Shown: positions 37,876 through 52,580 of the stretch, one piece after another | How positions within the stretch are numbered: the stretch's first letter is position 1 | How the letters are laid out: every line of letters begins with the position of its first letter | Program-made: the position numbers and the translations under genes | The notes under the pieces: model-generated | Seen by the model: the letters and a program-made list of their open reading frames with translations, nothing else | The model's database searches: none | Told to the model about the DNA's origin: nothing | Assembly: GCF_022539315.1 (NCBI RefSeq) | Contig: NC_066323.1 | Coordinates: forward strand, 18,031,719-18,095,718 | Direction: 5' to 3' | Length of the DNA stretch: 64,000 nt | DNA from: Serinus canaria | Taxonomy: Eukaryota > Chordata > Aves > Passeriformes > Fringillidae

Positions 37876-40359
37876 CTGCAAACAACAAAATCAAGGCAAA
37901 CATGTATTTCAGATGTGGAAGCATCAGTTATTCTATAAAGGCAAGCACACAAGCAATTCAAATTGGCAACAACAGAATGGAGAAGTTGCCTTCACTCTAA
38001 CAATAGGATTAACCCTATTTTCACAACAAAACTTTCAGGTAAATTAAAAATATTTCTGTTTTCCATAAAATTAGCTTGCTCCTGCTAACACAGGGTTAAT
38101 ACTCACATTCACAATTCTCAAGGTAATAAAGAATAAGAAAAGCAATCTGTCCCACTACACAGTAAACAAAATTTAATAAAGCCTCAGCAGTTGTTACGCA
38201 TTGCAAAAATAAAAATACCAAAAAAAACAAGCCCTCTCCTGAAAACATCCAAACACACTTTACTTTGCAAAATTACATTCTAAAGAGTACAAAATTTGCT
38301 CAAGTGCCCTGTTTTCACAGATGTAAGCTCTCCTGTGGAAAACTGCTCTAAATAAGGATGAGAGGGGGTTGCTCTCCCCCCTTACATGCCTTTTTTTTTT
38401 TCTTTTTTAAACAACCAGCTGCTCATATGTGCAAGAGAAGACTCCTCCTAGCACTGACAGTGTGCTGCAGGAAATTGGTTAGTCTTGAAAGAAATCTTCT
38501 GAGATTCCCAGATCCTTTGAACTGAGTTCTGTTTATGACAGAACATTCAAACCTGTTGACAGAAAGTAATTCTTTTCCCCTCCACCATTTCTTTTTGCCT
38601 CAGAACTTATTTCCTCATAGAAAGAGGCCTCTCTTTATTTTTCCTGCTTTTGAGAATGACAAATCTTACATACACATGTAATTAATACATATTTGCTTAC
38701 CAAAACTCTTCTGGACTCCAAAAACTAACCATCTTAGATTTTAATATCTGAGTGCTGATAAAACCACAACCTCAAAATTCTGATTTTTTTTCTACACCAT
38801 TCCCTTCCCCTCCAATTAATTTTCTTACTGGTATTTAAAAAGGTCTCAGGAATCACTGAACTTAGTTTATCCATTGGGGCTGGTATTGAAAAGAGTTGTG
38901 TGATTGCAGTAAGTGAAATCCATTACACACATACATTTTGCAGGACTGAGATCTTTCCATCTCATTTTACTTGGACAACTACCTTTACAGCTTTTGGAAA
39001 CTGTGGAAAAATGGAAAGATCTGGAGATTCTGAGAAGCAAGAAACCAGAGTCATTACAGCATTTTTCCCAAAGGCTACCAGCACCATAAATGGCATGTGC
39101 AAGCAGTAATAAAAATAAAGTGAAAAGAGAGGGAGGGGGAAAGTTGGAAGGAACAATTTTTAACAGTTCTCAATTTCAAAAAAATCATAGCTCATCCTGG
39201 AACATCCTAGTGAAGGGCAGGCAGAAGCAAAACTGAATTACACACTGCAATTCAACAAAGCTGTGAAGGATAGAAGGTAAAAGGATTAGTGTATGTCAAA
39301 CACCAGGAGAGAATAAAGCAGTTCAACCAAACAGATGGGACAACAGAAGGAACCACAGGAAAAAGCAAAAAATAGACTTGGCAGGAAGGAGAAGGTAAAA
39401 TCTTTTAAAAGCTCTCAGGAATGAGAGGTCTTGGGCACCGTCTACACAGATTAATACTGTTGTTGCACCAGAAATAAAGCTGCCACAAAAAGGAAAAAAA
39501 TTAAAGACTGAAAAATAGGAGATCTTACACACTTCATATTAGCAAAATGTTTTCCTGAGTAAGCTTAATGAGCTGTAAGCCCTAATTGCAAGATCAGAAG
39601 CTTTAAAACATTGAGCGTGAAAGGCATCATTCAAGAAATTACAAAGTGGAAAGATTTTTCTTTTGAATACACTTTGGCTTGCTAACAAATTAAAAGTTGC
39701 TCTGTTGTGACTTATGAGGCAAAGGAAGAGCTCCTGCTGAGAAGCTGTTAATTAAAAGCCTGTCAACACAATTTGCCATCAGCTCCTCCTCGGCAAGAAG
39801 CTGCAGGGAAGCAGGTGAAGGTGTGTGACACAGTCTTGGAGCCTCTGCCCCTCCAGGCTGGCACATGAGGAGTTCAATAACCATTGTGGGCACTCACTGA
39901 AGGGAGCCTTGATAAGCCAAAGAAGATAAAACAAAGCATGGAGCGGGGAGAAATAAAAGCAAACCATCCTTATCTTCCCACAAAGCTATTCTTACATGCA
40001 GATGAAACAAAGCAACAAACCACAGAGCAGAACACATCTGGGTGTCCAGGACAGACCATGACAGAGCAGGAGCACTGCAGAGCATCCCCTGCTAACCTGA
40101 CTGTCAGGCACTGCTGATCTTCATCTGTTCACCCAGACAGAGGGCAGGTCCTGCCCAGCCCCACATCTCCACACCATGAAGGGATGACTCCACCAACAGC
40201 AAGGGCCATCCCACCAGCAGCTGACAGCAGCACCTGGCTGCAGGAACGTGGTTCAGAGCCCAGGGAGCACTCACTGCTTTGGGAGGGCACTGAGCACCAC
40301 AGTGAGGTGGCACTGGTGCCAGGAGCAGCAGCTTCTGCCCAAAATGCAGTGATGGATGC

Positions 40360-40535
40360 TCATCTCTGAGACAGGGAGGTTTAGACTGGATGCTGCCCAG
40401 GGCAGTGATGGAGGGATTTAACAGACCTGTGGATGTCATGCTCAGGGACAGGGTTTGCTGGTGCCTTTGGCAGTGCTGGGGGAACAGCTGGACTTTTCCA
40501 ACCTAAGCAATTCCACAATTCTGTTTCCAAGAACG
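40360..40535 (+). mobile_element. CR1-type LINE 3' end fragment
   Basis: Plus-strand CR1 3' end: GGGAGGTTTAGACTGGATGC, then a CTGTGGATGTCATGCTCAGG box, GGCAGTGCTGGGGGAACAGC, and the tail TTTTCCAACCTAAGCAATTC. The last part degenerates from ATTCTATG-type repeats. Confidence 0.75.
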
Positions 40536-43500
40536 CAGTACTTGATAAAGATGAACCTTTACAACTCCAAACATTTCAGTCACACTAATTTTAAATGTGA
40601 CACACTTAAACAGTTTAGAAAATCATAAGGATAGTCATTAATGAAGCATCCTACATTGAAATGCAGGTAAATGAAAGGCTCCTTCTCAGTCAGCTTCTGC
40701 AGCATACCAACCTTCATACCTATCCACAGAATGGAACTTTTCCTTTTAAACACAATCCAAAATCTCAACTCATCACAACATGCCAGAATGACTCACAGCA
40801 CTTAGAGCATTCTCAGTATTTACCTAATCTCACCCAAGTGCTTGTGTAAGGTGTTATTGCATGCTCACACCAAGGTAAAAACAGCCTTATGGTTGAAGGC
40901 CAGGCCAGGGAGTCAGGAAAAATTAGTAACAAACCAGAAATACTGGGAGAGAGGCAGGCAGCCTGGAGCCCAGGCAAGGCAGAGCAGCTGGCAGCACTAA
41001 CCTACATTCTGCTCAGCACTGGAGGGGCACTGCCAGCCTGGGCATCACACAGAACCTCCCCCTGGCAGCACCAGCAACTCAGCAAACCAGAGACAAGGCA
41101 TCTCCTGACTGGCCACACTTCTTGTTTAACTCAGGCCCTGAAAATAACTTTACATCATTGCTTTCAGAGCACTTGTGATATTATATGAGACACTAAACCA
41201 GCACTGCCAAACTCCTGTGCCAGTTGACTGATGCTGTTACATCCTCTAAATCACCAGCATCATCTATAATACAAACCTACTCTCCAGCATGAAGCATAAG
41301 AACAGAATGATACTGACTCACCATGACAGCTTAAATGAATTTACTTGATTAAAACAGCATGTCTCCATAAATAATCAATAGTACTCCTCAAAGTCTGCCT
41401 CAATAAAATTACTGTATTTATCTGATGTGCTGCATCAAAATGACATTGTCTACTGAAACATAAGAGGGCAAAAGTGGTCACAATGAAAAAACAGCAAAGA
41501 CAAATGGAGACTTTGCTCCAAAAGGAAGGCAGTGCTCAGTCTGTACGTAACTATGTGCCAAAGACAGAGAAAAGTGTATTTTGGAGCAAGCTCATAGAGT
41601 GTAGGAGGGAGAACAAAAAGCCCACAGACAATATAAGGTTGATTTGGAGTAACATTCATAGATAGCTTTAGAAAAGGTCACAGAATAACACAGGGACCCA
41701 CCCATTAGTCTGATATCTCTACACTGCATAAGAGATTTTACCTATCATTTCTTTTTGATGTATCTTTTGCCCTTCATTTGCATCTGTAGGCTTACTTTTT
41801 GACAAAGCCTGTTTTGAAGGCATCTGAAATAAAGGTGACAGCTCCTGATGCAGTTACAATGAAAAGTTCTGCCTTGACTTTCTCTTTAACTCATGATGCT
41901 CCACCAATCACTCTCCAGCCACTGGGCAGCAGCCTACCAGGCACATTTTTCATCTACTCCCAAGCCCAGCCCCCAGACAACTTCAGACAGTGAGCTCATA
42001 CTCTTGAATTAGCAACTACAGAAAATAGTTGTGTCAGCAAATGGCTCAAGTCAGCCCTTTTCTTTGGCACTTCAAGTGATTTGCATTTTTTTCCTGCAGG
42101 AATGCAAAGCACTGGCTGGGATTTTCTGGTCATGACCACATGGACCAGAGCTATAAAGACCCATGGCAAGAACCAGAACAGAGTGGAAATTGGAACATGC
42201 AGCAGAACCAATTCCCTGGTCAGCATGACCTGCTTGGTTACTGATGCTTGTAATTGTCAGGGTGAGGGAACCCTCACAAAACCCCTGCAGTCACTGTAGC
42301 AGCAGCAATTTAAATTGAACATATGATCCCTGCAACACTGAGAGTGCATTTTGCACAGCATCACAAAGTAACACAGCATCTGTGATACTGTTCAGCACAA
42401 CTCTCCATTTTCCCATTGGAAAAAAACAAGAAATATACTCTTTTTTTTTTTTTAAAGCATTTAAGCAAAATAGGTCATAACACTTGGTGCAAATAAATGC
42501 ATTTCTAAAAAGAGTAAAACTGGCTCATCATTGAAAATATTAAATAAAACCTGCTCAGTAGTGTTATTGGTGTTAGCCCTCCCACCCCATGAGTTAAAAT
42601 GGAAGTCAGTAACCACAGGGGACACAAAACTCAACTGAAAGTACAAACAGCAGCCTCATGAAACAAAAACAAACAAAAAACCACAAATACTAAAAAACCC
42701 CAACACCTAAGTGAAGATAAAGTAAGCCCTGATAAAAATGCAATTTGTACCACTCGACAAGTAAAGCATGGAAACAGCAAGAAGCAGTGCCTGTCCAAAA
42801 GAGCATGGCTACATGTTAATATGCAAAAATTAATAGTTACTTATAAGATAATTTTGGTTTTTAATTACTTAACATTCTACCAACAAGTATCTGATTTAAA
42901 AATAAAAACAGCTAAGACACTTAATATATTTTATCACATGAAAATGTCCACATCCAAACTTTTCTTGTCTTTGTTTGCAAGTTTCCTCCTTCCTAGGGAG
43001 TTCTAAAATCCCCTCAGTGGCACAGCTGGTCCTGCACAGTGCAAAGCTACTGCAGTGGCCCAGCAGTACTGCCCAGCCTTTCAAGGGAGCAGTGTGAGCT
43101 CCCACTTCACACAAGGCAAGGGGATCAAACAGATCTGACTTGAACAATTCTGCCCCTCTGTACAGCACTCACCTTCCCTGTGCAGCAGATTTAACCCTGA
43201 ATTTATTAAGCCTGATGAGTGCTGAGCACACAGAAGTGATGAAGGCACCTCCAGCCAGGCTGAACATTGGCACACCTTAAAGATAATCCACCACTCTCAA
43301 AATACAAGGTTCTCTTTACTCCAAAATCTGAGCTTTTAAACTTCAAGGTGCAAAAGCAGACAAATGGGTGAACATTTCAAACACCTCTTTCTCCTAAGCA
43401 GCTTTCAAGTTTGAGCAGGAATCTCGTAAAGTTTTACTCTGGCAATGCTGGAAAAGCCACTTTCAGCTTGCATCCTTCAAAGGGCTGTTTCCTTCTTCTC

Positions 43501-46500
43501 ATTTCTGTCCTACTCAGTCACCACTTGGAGCTTCCTTCTCTCAGATACCAGAGCAAAACAAGTGTCTGCATAGTTTGAGTTTGCAGTTGATTTTACCAGT
43601 CTAAGTCCTTTAGAAAGTATTTGTTTTACTGAACTTAGAACCCACCAGTCTATGAATCTCCAATAAATAGAGTCACACAGAGACATCTGTGTTCAAATTT
43701 TATGCATTAATGTTATAGTTAATGCAGTGTAACATTAGAACACTGCAACTATTCTTTATGAGTTTCACAGCATTGGAAGTTGACTTATTCTGCAGCCAGA
43801 AATCTCTCAGTTTCTGCAATTTCCTTACACTTACATTACTTTTCTGATGAAATGACACCCACGTTATCTTGAACAAACATAACTGAGTTAAAAAAAAAGC
43901 AGGGGAACTGTTAAAAAAGCATGCAAAGATCATTAAGTGTTGGATTTTATGTGTTTTTTTCACCCTTGCACAACAAACCACTTAGGTGTGTCATCTTACC
44001 TCCCTGTACTCTGACCACTAATCATCTTGCAAAGAAACACTTTAAAACAAAATCCTTCTGAAAACTCAAACAAATACTTTTGGAAGAAATACCACAATTG
44101 TGAGTTGTAAATACCCTTATAAACACTTGAATACCAAAACAGGGGGGGTTTTTTAGGACCAAGCACAATAATTTCTGACATGAAGCCACTAAAGGAGACC
44201 AGTACTGCAGTTTCTACATAATCAATGGTTCCTAGAACTATTAATAAGAAAAATATAAGTAAACACATGAACTAATTTAGAGATGAAAACCATAGTTTCA
44301 AAATTTAAGGTACTATAAATATCTGATTCTTTGGGGATGAAGTCACTGCCCCATCTTTTCCTCTCCTATTCCTAGAATTATCAGTATATGGGAGAGAAGT
44401 TCTCAACAGTTGCAATTCAAATATTACTTCCACATCCTGCACATCCTTTCACTAAAAATAAATAAAACCATTCTAAATTCAGTCTCCTTTTCTGCCAGAA
44501 CACTTTCCCTTTAGAGGCTCAGCTTGGAGCCAGCTTGCTGCCTTTGTGCCCAGGCTCTGGCAGCACCCTGACAGCAAAGGCATTTTTGCTCCTACCAGCT
44601 TCACTGGCCTGTTTACACAGAATATCCAGTGTTGCCATCAGCCAGGACACAGGGATGACATGCCCCTGCCTGGAGGAACCTAACAAAAGTCTAAATTAGC
44701 TCTGACAATAAACAAAGGGAAAAGGCAGGGCTGCACATAGAAACAATTATGGAATGTTTATTCCAAACTGTCTGCACACCCCTCTATGTTCTGCTTTCTC
44801 AGAGATTTAGACATCTGTTTAGACCAGAGGACAAAACAGTGGTCAGCAGCAAAATTCAGGCTTGCCAGCTCACCCATCCTCTCCCTTTTGATTCATACTT
44901 TCAGTCACTGATGCTATCATTTCACTCTGGGGGCTCAGAGCCCAGGTAGGAACCTCCATGTCTGAGCTCTGCTCCACAGCATGGAAAACACACAGGAATG
45001 CTCCACAGAGCAGCCACAGGAACCTCTGAACTCCTCCAGCAGAGATGTCTGCTTGGCACTGCCAATGCTGCTCTCAGGGCTCCGAGTGCAGCACAATCCC
45101 TGAAGATGGATGTGGGTTTGAATCTGAAGCTGCATTTTGGACAGAACAAGATACAGCATGAACTGCTTCCCTCTGACCACAGAGAGGTTTCTCTGGTGTG
45201 TTTCAGTCTACCAATAAAATCTAATCTATAATAAAATCTGTCAAATTACAAAGCTTTCAACAGAGTTCAAATAACAATGGATCACAAGCCATTCCCCTGT
45301 TTAAAAGTCAGACTTCATGGCATACCCAAATCTTTACTATTGAAGAGACCACTGCAGTTCCTTTGCTAGCTTAAAACCTCTTCCCTTACTTTCATATTCC
45401 TTTTCTGAATTGTTGAAGTCCCCATGCTTTAGTCTTTGGTTTTCCAGCTATGACTTTATAGGTCTCACATGGTTTACTCATTTGAACAGTAAATGTTCAT
45501 GCAATATTTCCAGGAGTAGGTGTCCCTAACTTCAGTTTCTTTGGTCCACATAAACCCTTAGCTCAAGAGATTCTTCAGTTCAGACAAACTTTTCAGTAAG
45601 TGTTTTGATCTGGCTTTGATTACCTCCTTTTGGTTGGAAATAAGATCAATGTCCTACACTGCTGTGTAGAAATCTTAAAAAACTTGAAGTCAACACCGAC
45701 CCATCAGTCCAGCACATCACTTTGGAGGCTCTGCTTGAACCAAATTTTAATATCCAGGAAAATCTGTCAGAAGCCCTCTGTTATGCACTTCAGCAATGTC
45801 CCCATATTCCTATTCCTTTTCCTATGCAATACTAGATCACACAGCCTCTGAACTGCAGAGAAAGTAAAAACAAAAGCAAAGGAAGTTCTTTTACTTCCTT
45901 AAAGGAAACTGAGCAACTCATTTTAACAGTATTATGAAACTTGAAGGAAACCTTATGATTTTGATGGCTCCAGGCCAGAACTGAATATTAACTGGCAGCA
46001 AAACCATTCTAGAACATAGAGATAATTAAATAATTCTTAAAAAACAGCACCAGAATGTAATTATTTTAAACTTACCCTTTTAAAACCATATACCATATGC
46101 TCATAACTATAAGCATAGATCCTAATCACCCCCAGATCACAGCCAGTGGCTGATCAGATAACATCACAGCTCCAAAAAGCACACAAAGGCAAAACACTTA
46201 ACATGCTTAAATCATTACATGATTTCTGGGGTTTGTTTTTAAGGTAAGGTTTTACTTTTTACAGTTTCCATTGTTTGAACAACTCCATCTCCTGCTATAA
46301 CACTCCCCTGTGCCTGTGTTTCCTCTGAGCAGGAATCTGCCTCCCTCTGCCCCAGTGTCAGGGGCTGTGTCCTGAGGCAAATCCCTTCTTCTGGCACTAA
46401 CTTTGAAAGTAAACGTTGCAGGGATGCACTCAAAGCTAGTTGTCATCAACCAGGGAAGTCAAGTTGAATAAACAGATCAGTGAAGAAAGCTCATAAACAC

Positions 46501-49500
46501 AGAAAAATGCTTATTTTCCCACAATGAGTCAAATTTATCATCCCATGTAATGTTCAAGATGGTGCTAGTATTAAAGACAGTATTTTTCACTGCTTTTCAG
46601 CTCTTCCACTCAGGTTAGATTGGGATTTCAGAATGTGATCTGAGTTCCCAAGTCTGTACTTCTTTTAATTCCAAATGACCTTGTACTGGGTCAGTTTATA
46701 CATTCATACTCTGCTGGTGGAGGTTACACACCCACAGTCCTCAGGAGCCCACACAGGTTCATTTGCTCACAGTATCCAGACTGAATGGATTTGGGGACAC
46801 TGTCTCTCTTCAGCCACTCTCCATCCTGTCTTGTGTCCCTTCTTCACCTGGTCCTTCCCACTCACCCTCTGGAGAACTGCCACATTTTGAACCCAGTGTC
46901 CCAGCCATTCCCCCACAGCTGTCAGGGGGAAATGCACCACTCACCACTCTCACCCTAAATTAAACCATTTTACATCTGCTGATTTGGCCACCACTGAGAG
47001 TTTTCCAGGTAGTAAAAAACCATTTTACTAAATTAGCTTAATTAGAGATGTGAAAAGTGGCAGCGCAACAACCTGAGAAGTGTTGCAAGAGGGATGGAAG
47101 GGATGACATTGATTTTTACCCATCACATTTCTACTCTATCCTATCCTTGTGTTCAAGCTATATTTTGACCCTCATCCCAAAAGATTTCTCTTCTGCCTAT
47201 AGCCTTGCATGAGATGTGTTCCATCCTGGTCAGGTCATCCAAAACTTCCATATTCAACCACTTCCATAAAATTACAGGGCAGATACACACTTCTGTTCCA
47301 AATGGAAAACTTGTGCTTCTCCACACATTCTACTATTACCCACTGCAACTCATACTGGAGAGGAAAAAAAAAAAGATTAAACATACTTTATTCAGCACTT
47401 TTGTCATCTTCCTGCAATCTAACCCCAGAATTACACAGATGCATTAGCACACAGTCAGCATTTTCTGCTGCCCTTTCCTCCCCACAGCACTCTGCACAGC
47501 TGCCAACTTGCCTGGCTGCTTGAGAGCTGAATGGGGAATAACACAGGCAACAAACTGGGAAAAGTGCCATGCTGCTGGCAAAAGGGCATGCCTGGCTCTT
47601 CCCTGGATCCTCATGGCAGCAGCACAAGCTAACCACCAGGAACACATCATCTCACAGAGAGAGACAGCTGAACACACAGGTGTAGACAGGAGAGTTATTG
47701 CTTCAAAAGGAAAAATAAAAATAGTTTTAGGTAAACAGTGCTGGCATTAAACATCATGTCCCAGCATTTCCTTGGAAAGGCCCTTGGCTACAGTTCTGCT
47801 GCTTTATTTGCTAAGCTGGTTTTACATTTTATCAGCCCACAGAAACTCCCCAGGAAGGTACCCAAAGATCTTCAGAGAAACACAAGGCTGTGTTCAGACT
47901 CAGGAGCAATCAACAAACCAACATCACAACCACAGAGCAGGGAAGGAGAACAATGCATGAGAAATGCAGGGCAAAGTGCAAGAACCAGTGCCAGCATCAC
48001 TCAGTCCTTTTAACAGTGATTAACCACTGAGGGCACCAGCTGTGTGTCTGCAGGGTCCCCATCAGCACTGCCAGCACCAGCAAGGCACAGCACAGCACCC
48101 TCCACTGCCCAGGGAACAGGGACATTCATCAGTGCACACACTGACACACAGCTGTGCTGTCTGTGGTTCTATTTGCACAAGGGAAACCATGAACGTGACA
48201 ATTTGGGGGGAAACTGACTTCATTCTCGGTTCAAGCTGAAGTTTTGGGTGGCTGTAGAAACTATGAATGGATCAGCTGAAAATCAGCCCCTGATTAGCAT
48301 TTCCAGACAGCCATTCTGGAAGTGTTCACCATGTGGCACAAACAAATAAGCCTAATTATTTCAGCTTCCAAAAATCAGTTAAGAAATATGCCAGCTGTCT
48401 AGCTTTTCAAAACCCAGTTTACTTCTCTAATCAATATGAAATAGCCTGTCAATCTTGCTCTGAATCCTCTGCTTGTCATCAGAACCACTTAGAGCCTAAT
48501 CACACACTTACCATCCACCTTTGTAGCCCTCCTGGCAAATCTTTCTATTATCAGCTTGCACAATGCAAAAAAGAAAAGAAAAAAAAAAAAAGCTCTTTCT
48601 TGCTGCTTAGGATGAACCATTACATTGATGATTCAGGCATTATCTGTTTTTTCAAAAAGAATTGTAAATGCCATTTGTCACAGTACACCTTCCCACTCTT
48701 ATCTTTCTTCACTGAACAAGAAAATGCCTCACCCAGCTGTAATCAGAGAACATCTAATATTTTCAAGACAAACAAGAACATGAATTTTGAATTCTAACCT
48801 AAATCCAATTGAACAAAACAAGCCATGTGCTCCTACATTGACATAAGTCAAGACTCATGTATCCTCCCCTACAAATTTTAGACAGTAAAATTTCCCAAAT
48901 TCTTCTGCCCTAAATAGTGTGCAAAGCTAAATGCTTGCTTCAGGGATTCACCAAGGTGCAGCCTGACTTTAACAGAATATGAAACATGTCACAGTCTGTA
49001 CAGCATTCCTCGTATCATCCTGGAAAACTGCTACAGAAACCTTCAGTCATCATCAGCCTTTGCACAGCTTTATGACCAACTGTTTCCAATTCTGTTTCTG
49101 TGTAACTTATGCCATACACTGGCCTGCATTTCCATTCCCTGTTACAGGAAGCATTTGCAAAAGCATGTAAAAGAAAATAAGAAAATATGCATTTTGAAGC
49201 ACAATATTTTATCAGTACTACAATATTTTAATACAAGTCCATTAAAATTACCATGACACTCAAACCCATGCACGTAAAATTTGGCTTGAAACCTACATTT
49301 AAGTCTCCTCCCAAGCATTTGACATTTCTTCCCTTTTTGCTCCAAAATTTAAGTTTTCTTTTTTGCATATAATTTACCACCCAAGCCAGAGTTTTTTTAA
49401 ATACACCCTTCTGAATGTGACCCAAAGCTCACTTACTGCCTCCCTCTCCCAGGGAATCAAGTTTAAAAGCTATGTTCAAACACTTTCCAAATGTGATGCA

Positions 49501-51384
49501 CTGTTGGGACAGTTCTGACCCAAACTACATTCTTTGTCCAGTATTTGGACCACTGAGGTTCTTTTTAAGCAGCTCTTTTCTCATCCTTGAGGCTGCTGTC
49601 TGGCAGCATTTGTGTGTGTGCTGCCCCAGTGCCTGTCAGGCTGCCACAATACCTTTCCCTGCACATTATTGCTAACTAGCTACCAGTAATTCCCAAAACT
49701 TGTCTGCATTCCCTATAACAAACTCCATCTTCTTAAGTCTATTCATATCTTCTTCACCAAATTATTCTCTAAATAGCCAAAGCAATAGCTGAGTGTTTTG
49801 TGCACACTCCCAAGCTCCTTGAGAGAGCACCTTCATCCCTTTGGTAGGGGCCGGCTTGAAGACTCCACCCTCTTGAACAATTAAAGTATCAGCACCTCCT
49901 CTGTGGCATCCATCATAAACCAAAAATCTAAATCATAAAGCATATGTTAGTAGGTGGCTTAACATTTAATTCCTATGCTCATGTGATGTGTGCTTGTGAG
50001 CAACACATATCTCACAGTGGTTTCCCACCTAATTAATTGCCAACATGCTATTGTTGGCCAAAAGATAAAATTGTGGGGAGATGACGAGAATATGCAACTA
50101 GAACTGACCATAAATCCAGATAAAAGCCACACTTAGAACCACATGAATCCACCATTGATTTTTTGGGCAATAACATGCAGACACACTTAAGATACAAAGT
50201 CTTTATATGTAAAATAATCTTTTCTTTTTAATATTTGCAGCTTCATCAGAAAAAGCAACCAAAAGTCTAGTTTCAAACTTCTCCTATGAGATAGTGAAAA
50301 TAAAAAAAGACATACATAAGAAAGCTCACAGGACACTCTAGGTTTTGTTTGTCTAAGGAGGTTATGGTGAGTGTGTAAAAATACACACCTCCTTGTAAAA
50401 CCACTGGAGGAAGCACACTTCATGGGGGACAGTGATTTTGCACACCATGAAGTGTTGCTTTTTCTGTTTCTTCACTCCAAGATGCCCACCTCTAAAACTA
50501 GACAAAAAAAAAAAAAAAAAAGCTCAGAAGACAAAAGAAAGCTGTTAGAGAAAATGAAGTTCCCAATCATGAAAATTAAACTACTTAAACAAGTTAAAGT
50601 TTTTTACAAGTTTAAACAAGTTTTTAACAAGTTAAAGCCTGCAGTCTAACTTGAGACACACCTCTACACCGGTACAGACACAGCCTCAGTTACACCAAAG
50701 CCATTTTACAGAACTGCTGTTGTCAGACCTTCCTATGACACCTCTGTCCCTCAATGCTTCCTTTGCCCCAAAACAGGGAGCTTGTTCAGTATGGACTGAA
50801 TCTTATAAAAAGTAGTATTTCAGCACTACTGAGTTTACATAACACAATCAAGATACTACAATTAAAAGCCATTAGAGAAGAGCATTTGTGTTTGAATCAT
50901 GTGCACTACTTGTAGTTACCTTTTTGAGAAGATTAAAATTAAGCAGCTTTTGCTTTTCATCTCACTCACACCCTCCCACTACAAATTCTGTCTGAGCTAA
51001 TCCTCCTTCTAGAGACGTCAAAACAGGGCAGAAGTATTACAGCTACTTACTGCCAAAATGTGCTGGTTTAATATCCCATTACTATTGTAATACTGGCACA
51101 ATAACTTATTATATGTGACAGCTTTTGCAGTTAGTCAAAGATAGAGCCACTTATTCAGTACTGGCTTTTTCATCACATAAAAATATCTTTGTAAAATTTA
51201 TAGAAGAGAAAATTTAAGATCTGTACTCAGATGCCCATCTGAGACTATGATGCCAGACAAAATAAAAGGCATATAAAGTCATTACACATGCTTTTCCCAC
51301 CCTGTAATTTCAAAGACTTTATGTAAAGTGATCAGTCCAGAAATTCAGGTTACAATGTTTACAAATGCATTGTTTGCTCCTTAC

Positions 51385-51537
51385 TTCCCGGCATTTTAAG
51401 ACACACTTTCACAGAGTTGCTTTGGTTTTTTTTAAGGGCAGCTCTCTGCACGAAGGCCAAGACAATGTCCACCTCACAACACACTTCCAATGAGAAGCCC
51501 ATGCTTGTCAAAACGCCCAGGGTTATGATTCGGGAAC
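51385..51537 (-). other. Candidate second 5' UTR exon of PXYLP1 (uncertain)
   Basis: On the minus strand a CTGTGCTGCAG acceptor is followed 153 nt later by a GAA|GTAAGG donor, about 700 bp downstream of the CpG-island exon. The block has several CpGs in an otherwise CpG-poor stretch and stays open in one frame, but it does not match a protein I recognise. Mammalian PXYLP1 has variable 5' noncoding exons, so an optional leader exon is plausible. It could equally be chance. Confidence 0.25.
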
Positions 51538-51659
51538 CTGCAGCACAGAAATGCAATAAGAAGTCTGCTCAAGGCCCTAGAAATATCTAGGATAAGTAAG
51601 TGCGATGCAAAGGATGCTGTGGGACACGCTAAAGACAAGAGGCGTCAGGAAACAGGTGG

Positions 51660-52580
51660 ATCCACGAAGTTACTCCACTCCGGCCACAGTGTATCCGCCG
51701 ACAATGCAAGGCAAGTCCCGGGACCCGGAGCAGCCCCGGTCCAGCCCCGCTGCCGCTCGCTGCACCCGAGGCGGGCACACGCGGGGACTCGCAGGGAAAC
51801 GAGCCCGGCCAGCCCCAGCCCTGCACCGCTCGCACACACCGGCACCGGCTCGCACACACCGGCTCACACCCGGCTCGCTCCCAGCGGGTCCCGCACAGCA
51901 CGGGTCGGGCCCGCGCTCCCGTCCGGGGCAGGGCTGCAGGGCTGACCCGCCCCGAAGCCCCGCCGGCCGAGCCCCCGCCCGCCAGGCCGGCCCGGCCGAG
52001 GCTCCGCGCCCGCAGCGCTCCCGCCACCCCTCCCGGAGCCGGGCACGGGCCGCACCCCTGCTGTCCCCGGGCGTCGGCAACGACCGCTCCGCCGAGCCCC
52101 TACCGGGGCAGCGGAGCACCCCGAACACGGCAGCGGCGTACCGGGGCACCAGGCACAGCGCTCCCCGGCGGCGAGCCCCGGGCCGTGTCCCACCTGCCCG
52201 AGGGGGCCCAGCCCCGCCCGCAGCCGCCCCTTACCTGCCTGGCCGCGCTCGGCGCCTCCTCCCGGGCCCGGAGCTGGAGCCGCTGGAGCCGCCGGAGCCG
52301 CCACGCCACGGCCGCGGCTCCGCGCCCGCCGAGCGCCCGGCCCACCCTGGCACCGCCCCCCCGGCCACGCCGCCCGCCCGCGCCCCCTGCCGGCCGCCGC
52401 CGCCCCGCCACCGCCCGGGCAGCTCCGCACGGCACGGCCGGGACGGGATACGGGACGGTCCCACAGACGACGTGGGACGGGGTGCCCGCTGCCCCCCACC
52501 GCATACGCGGCCCGCCCGCCAAGGAGCCGGCAAGTACCAGCCCTCTGAAGCCGCCTTCTTTCTCAGCCACAGCGAGAGTC
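51660..52580. promoter_or_regulatory. CpG island, PXYLP1 promoter
   Basis: About 0.9 kb of very GC-rich sequence has dense CpG and repeated GC-box-like GCCCCGCCC and CCCGCCC motifs. The flanks are about 40% GC. It sits at the 5' end of PXYLP1 and contains the first-exon donor. Long open frames cross it on both strands, but their Pro/Arg/Ala/Gly-rich translations are the usual artefact of high GC. It could fire in both directions; nothing in the sequence settles that. Confidence 0.85.
52235..52560 (-). other. PXYLP1: PXYLP1 first noncoding exon and likely transcription start region
   Basis: On the minus strand a strong donor, GGCAG|GTAAGGG, ends an exon at 52235 inside the CpG island. No ATG-led frame here continues into the coding exons, so this should be 5' UTR. 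The 5' limit is not visible; 52560 is only the approximate edge of the GC-rich block. Alternative donor-like sites lie nearby, including CAG|GTGGGA around 52195. No TATA box is evident, as usual for CpG-island promoters. Confidence 0.6.

Larger units (their letters stand above)
37876..52234 (-). other. PXYLP1 intron 1 (5' UTR intron)
   Basis: About 14.4 kb between the CpG-island exon and the start-codon exon. It contains a CR1 3' fragment at about 40360-40530, A-rich runs (for example about 50503-50520) and the candidate leader exon at 51385-51537. No coding exon was recognised. Regulatory elements are likely in a first intron, but I cannot point to one from sequence alone. Confidence 0.75.

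Noticed and set aside
48333..48797. 154-codon plus frame in intron 1
   Set aside because: Lysine run and random composition, no domain; chance frame.
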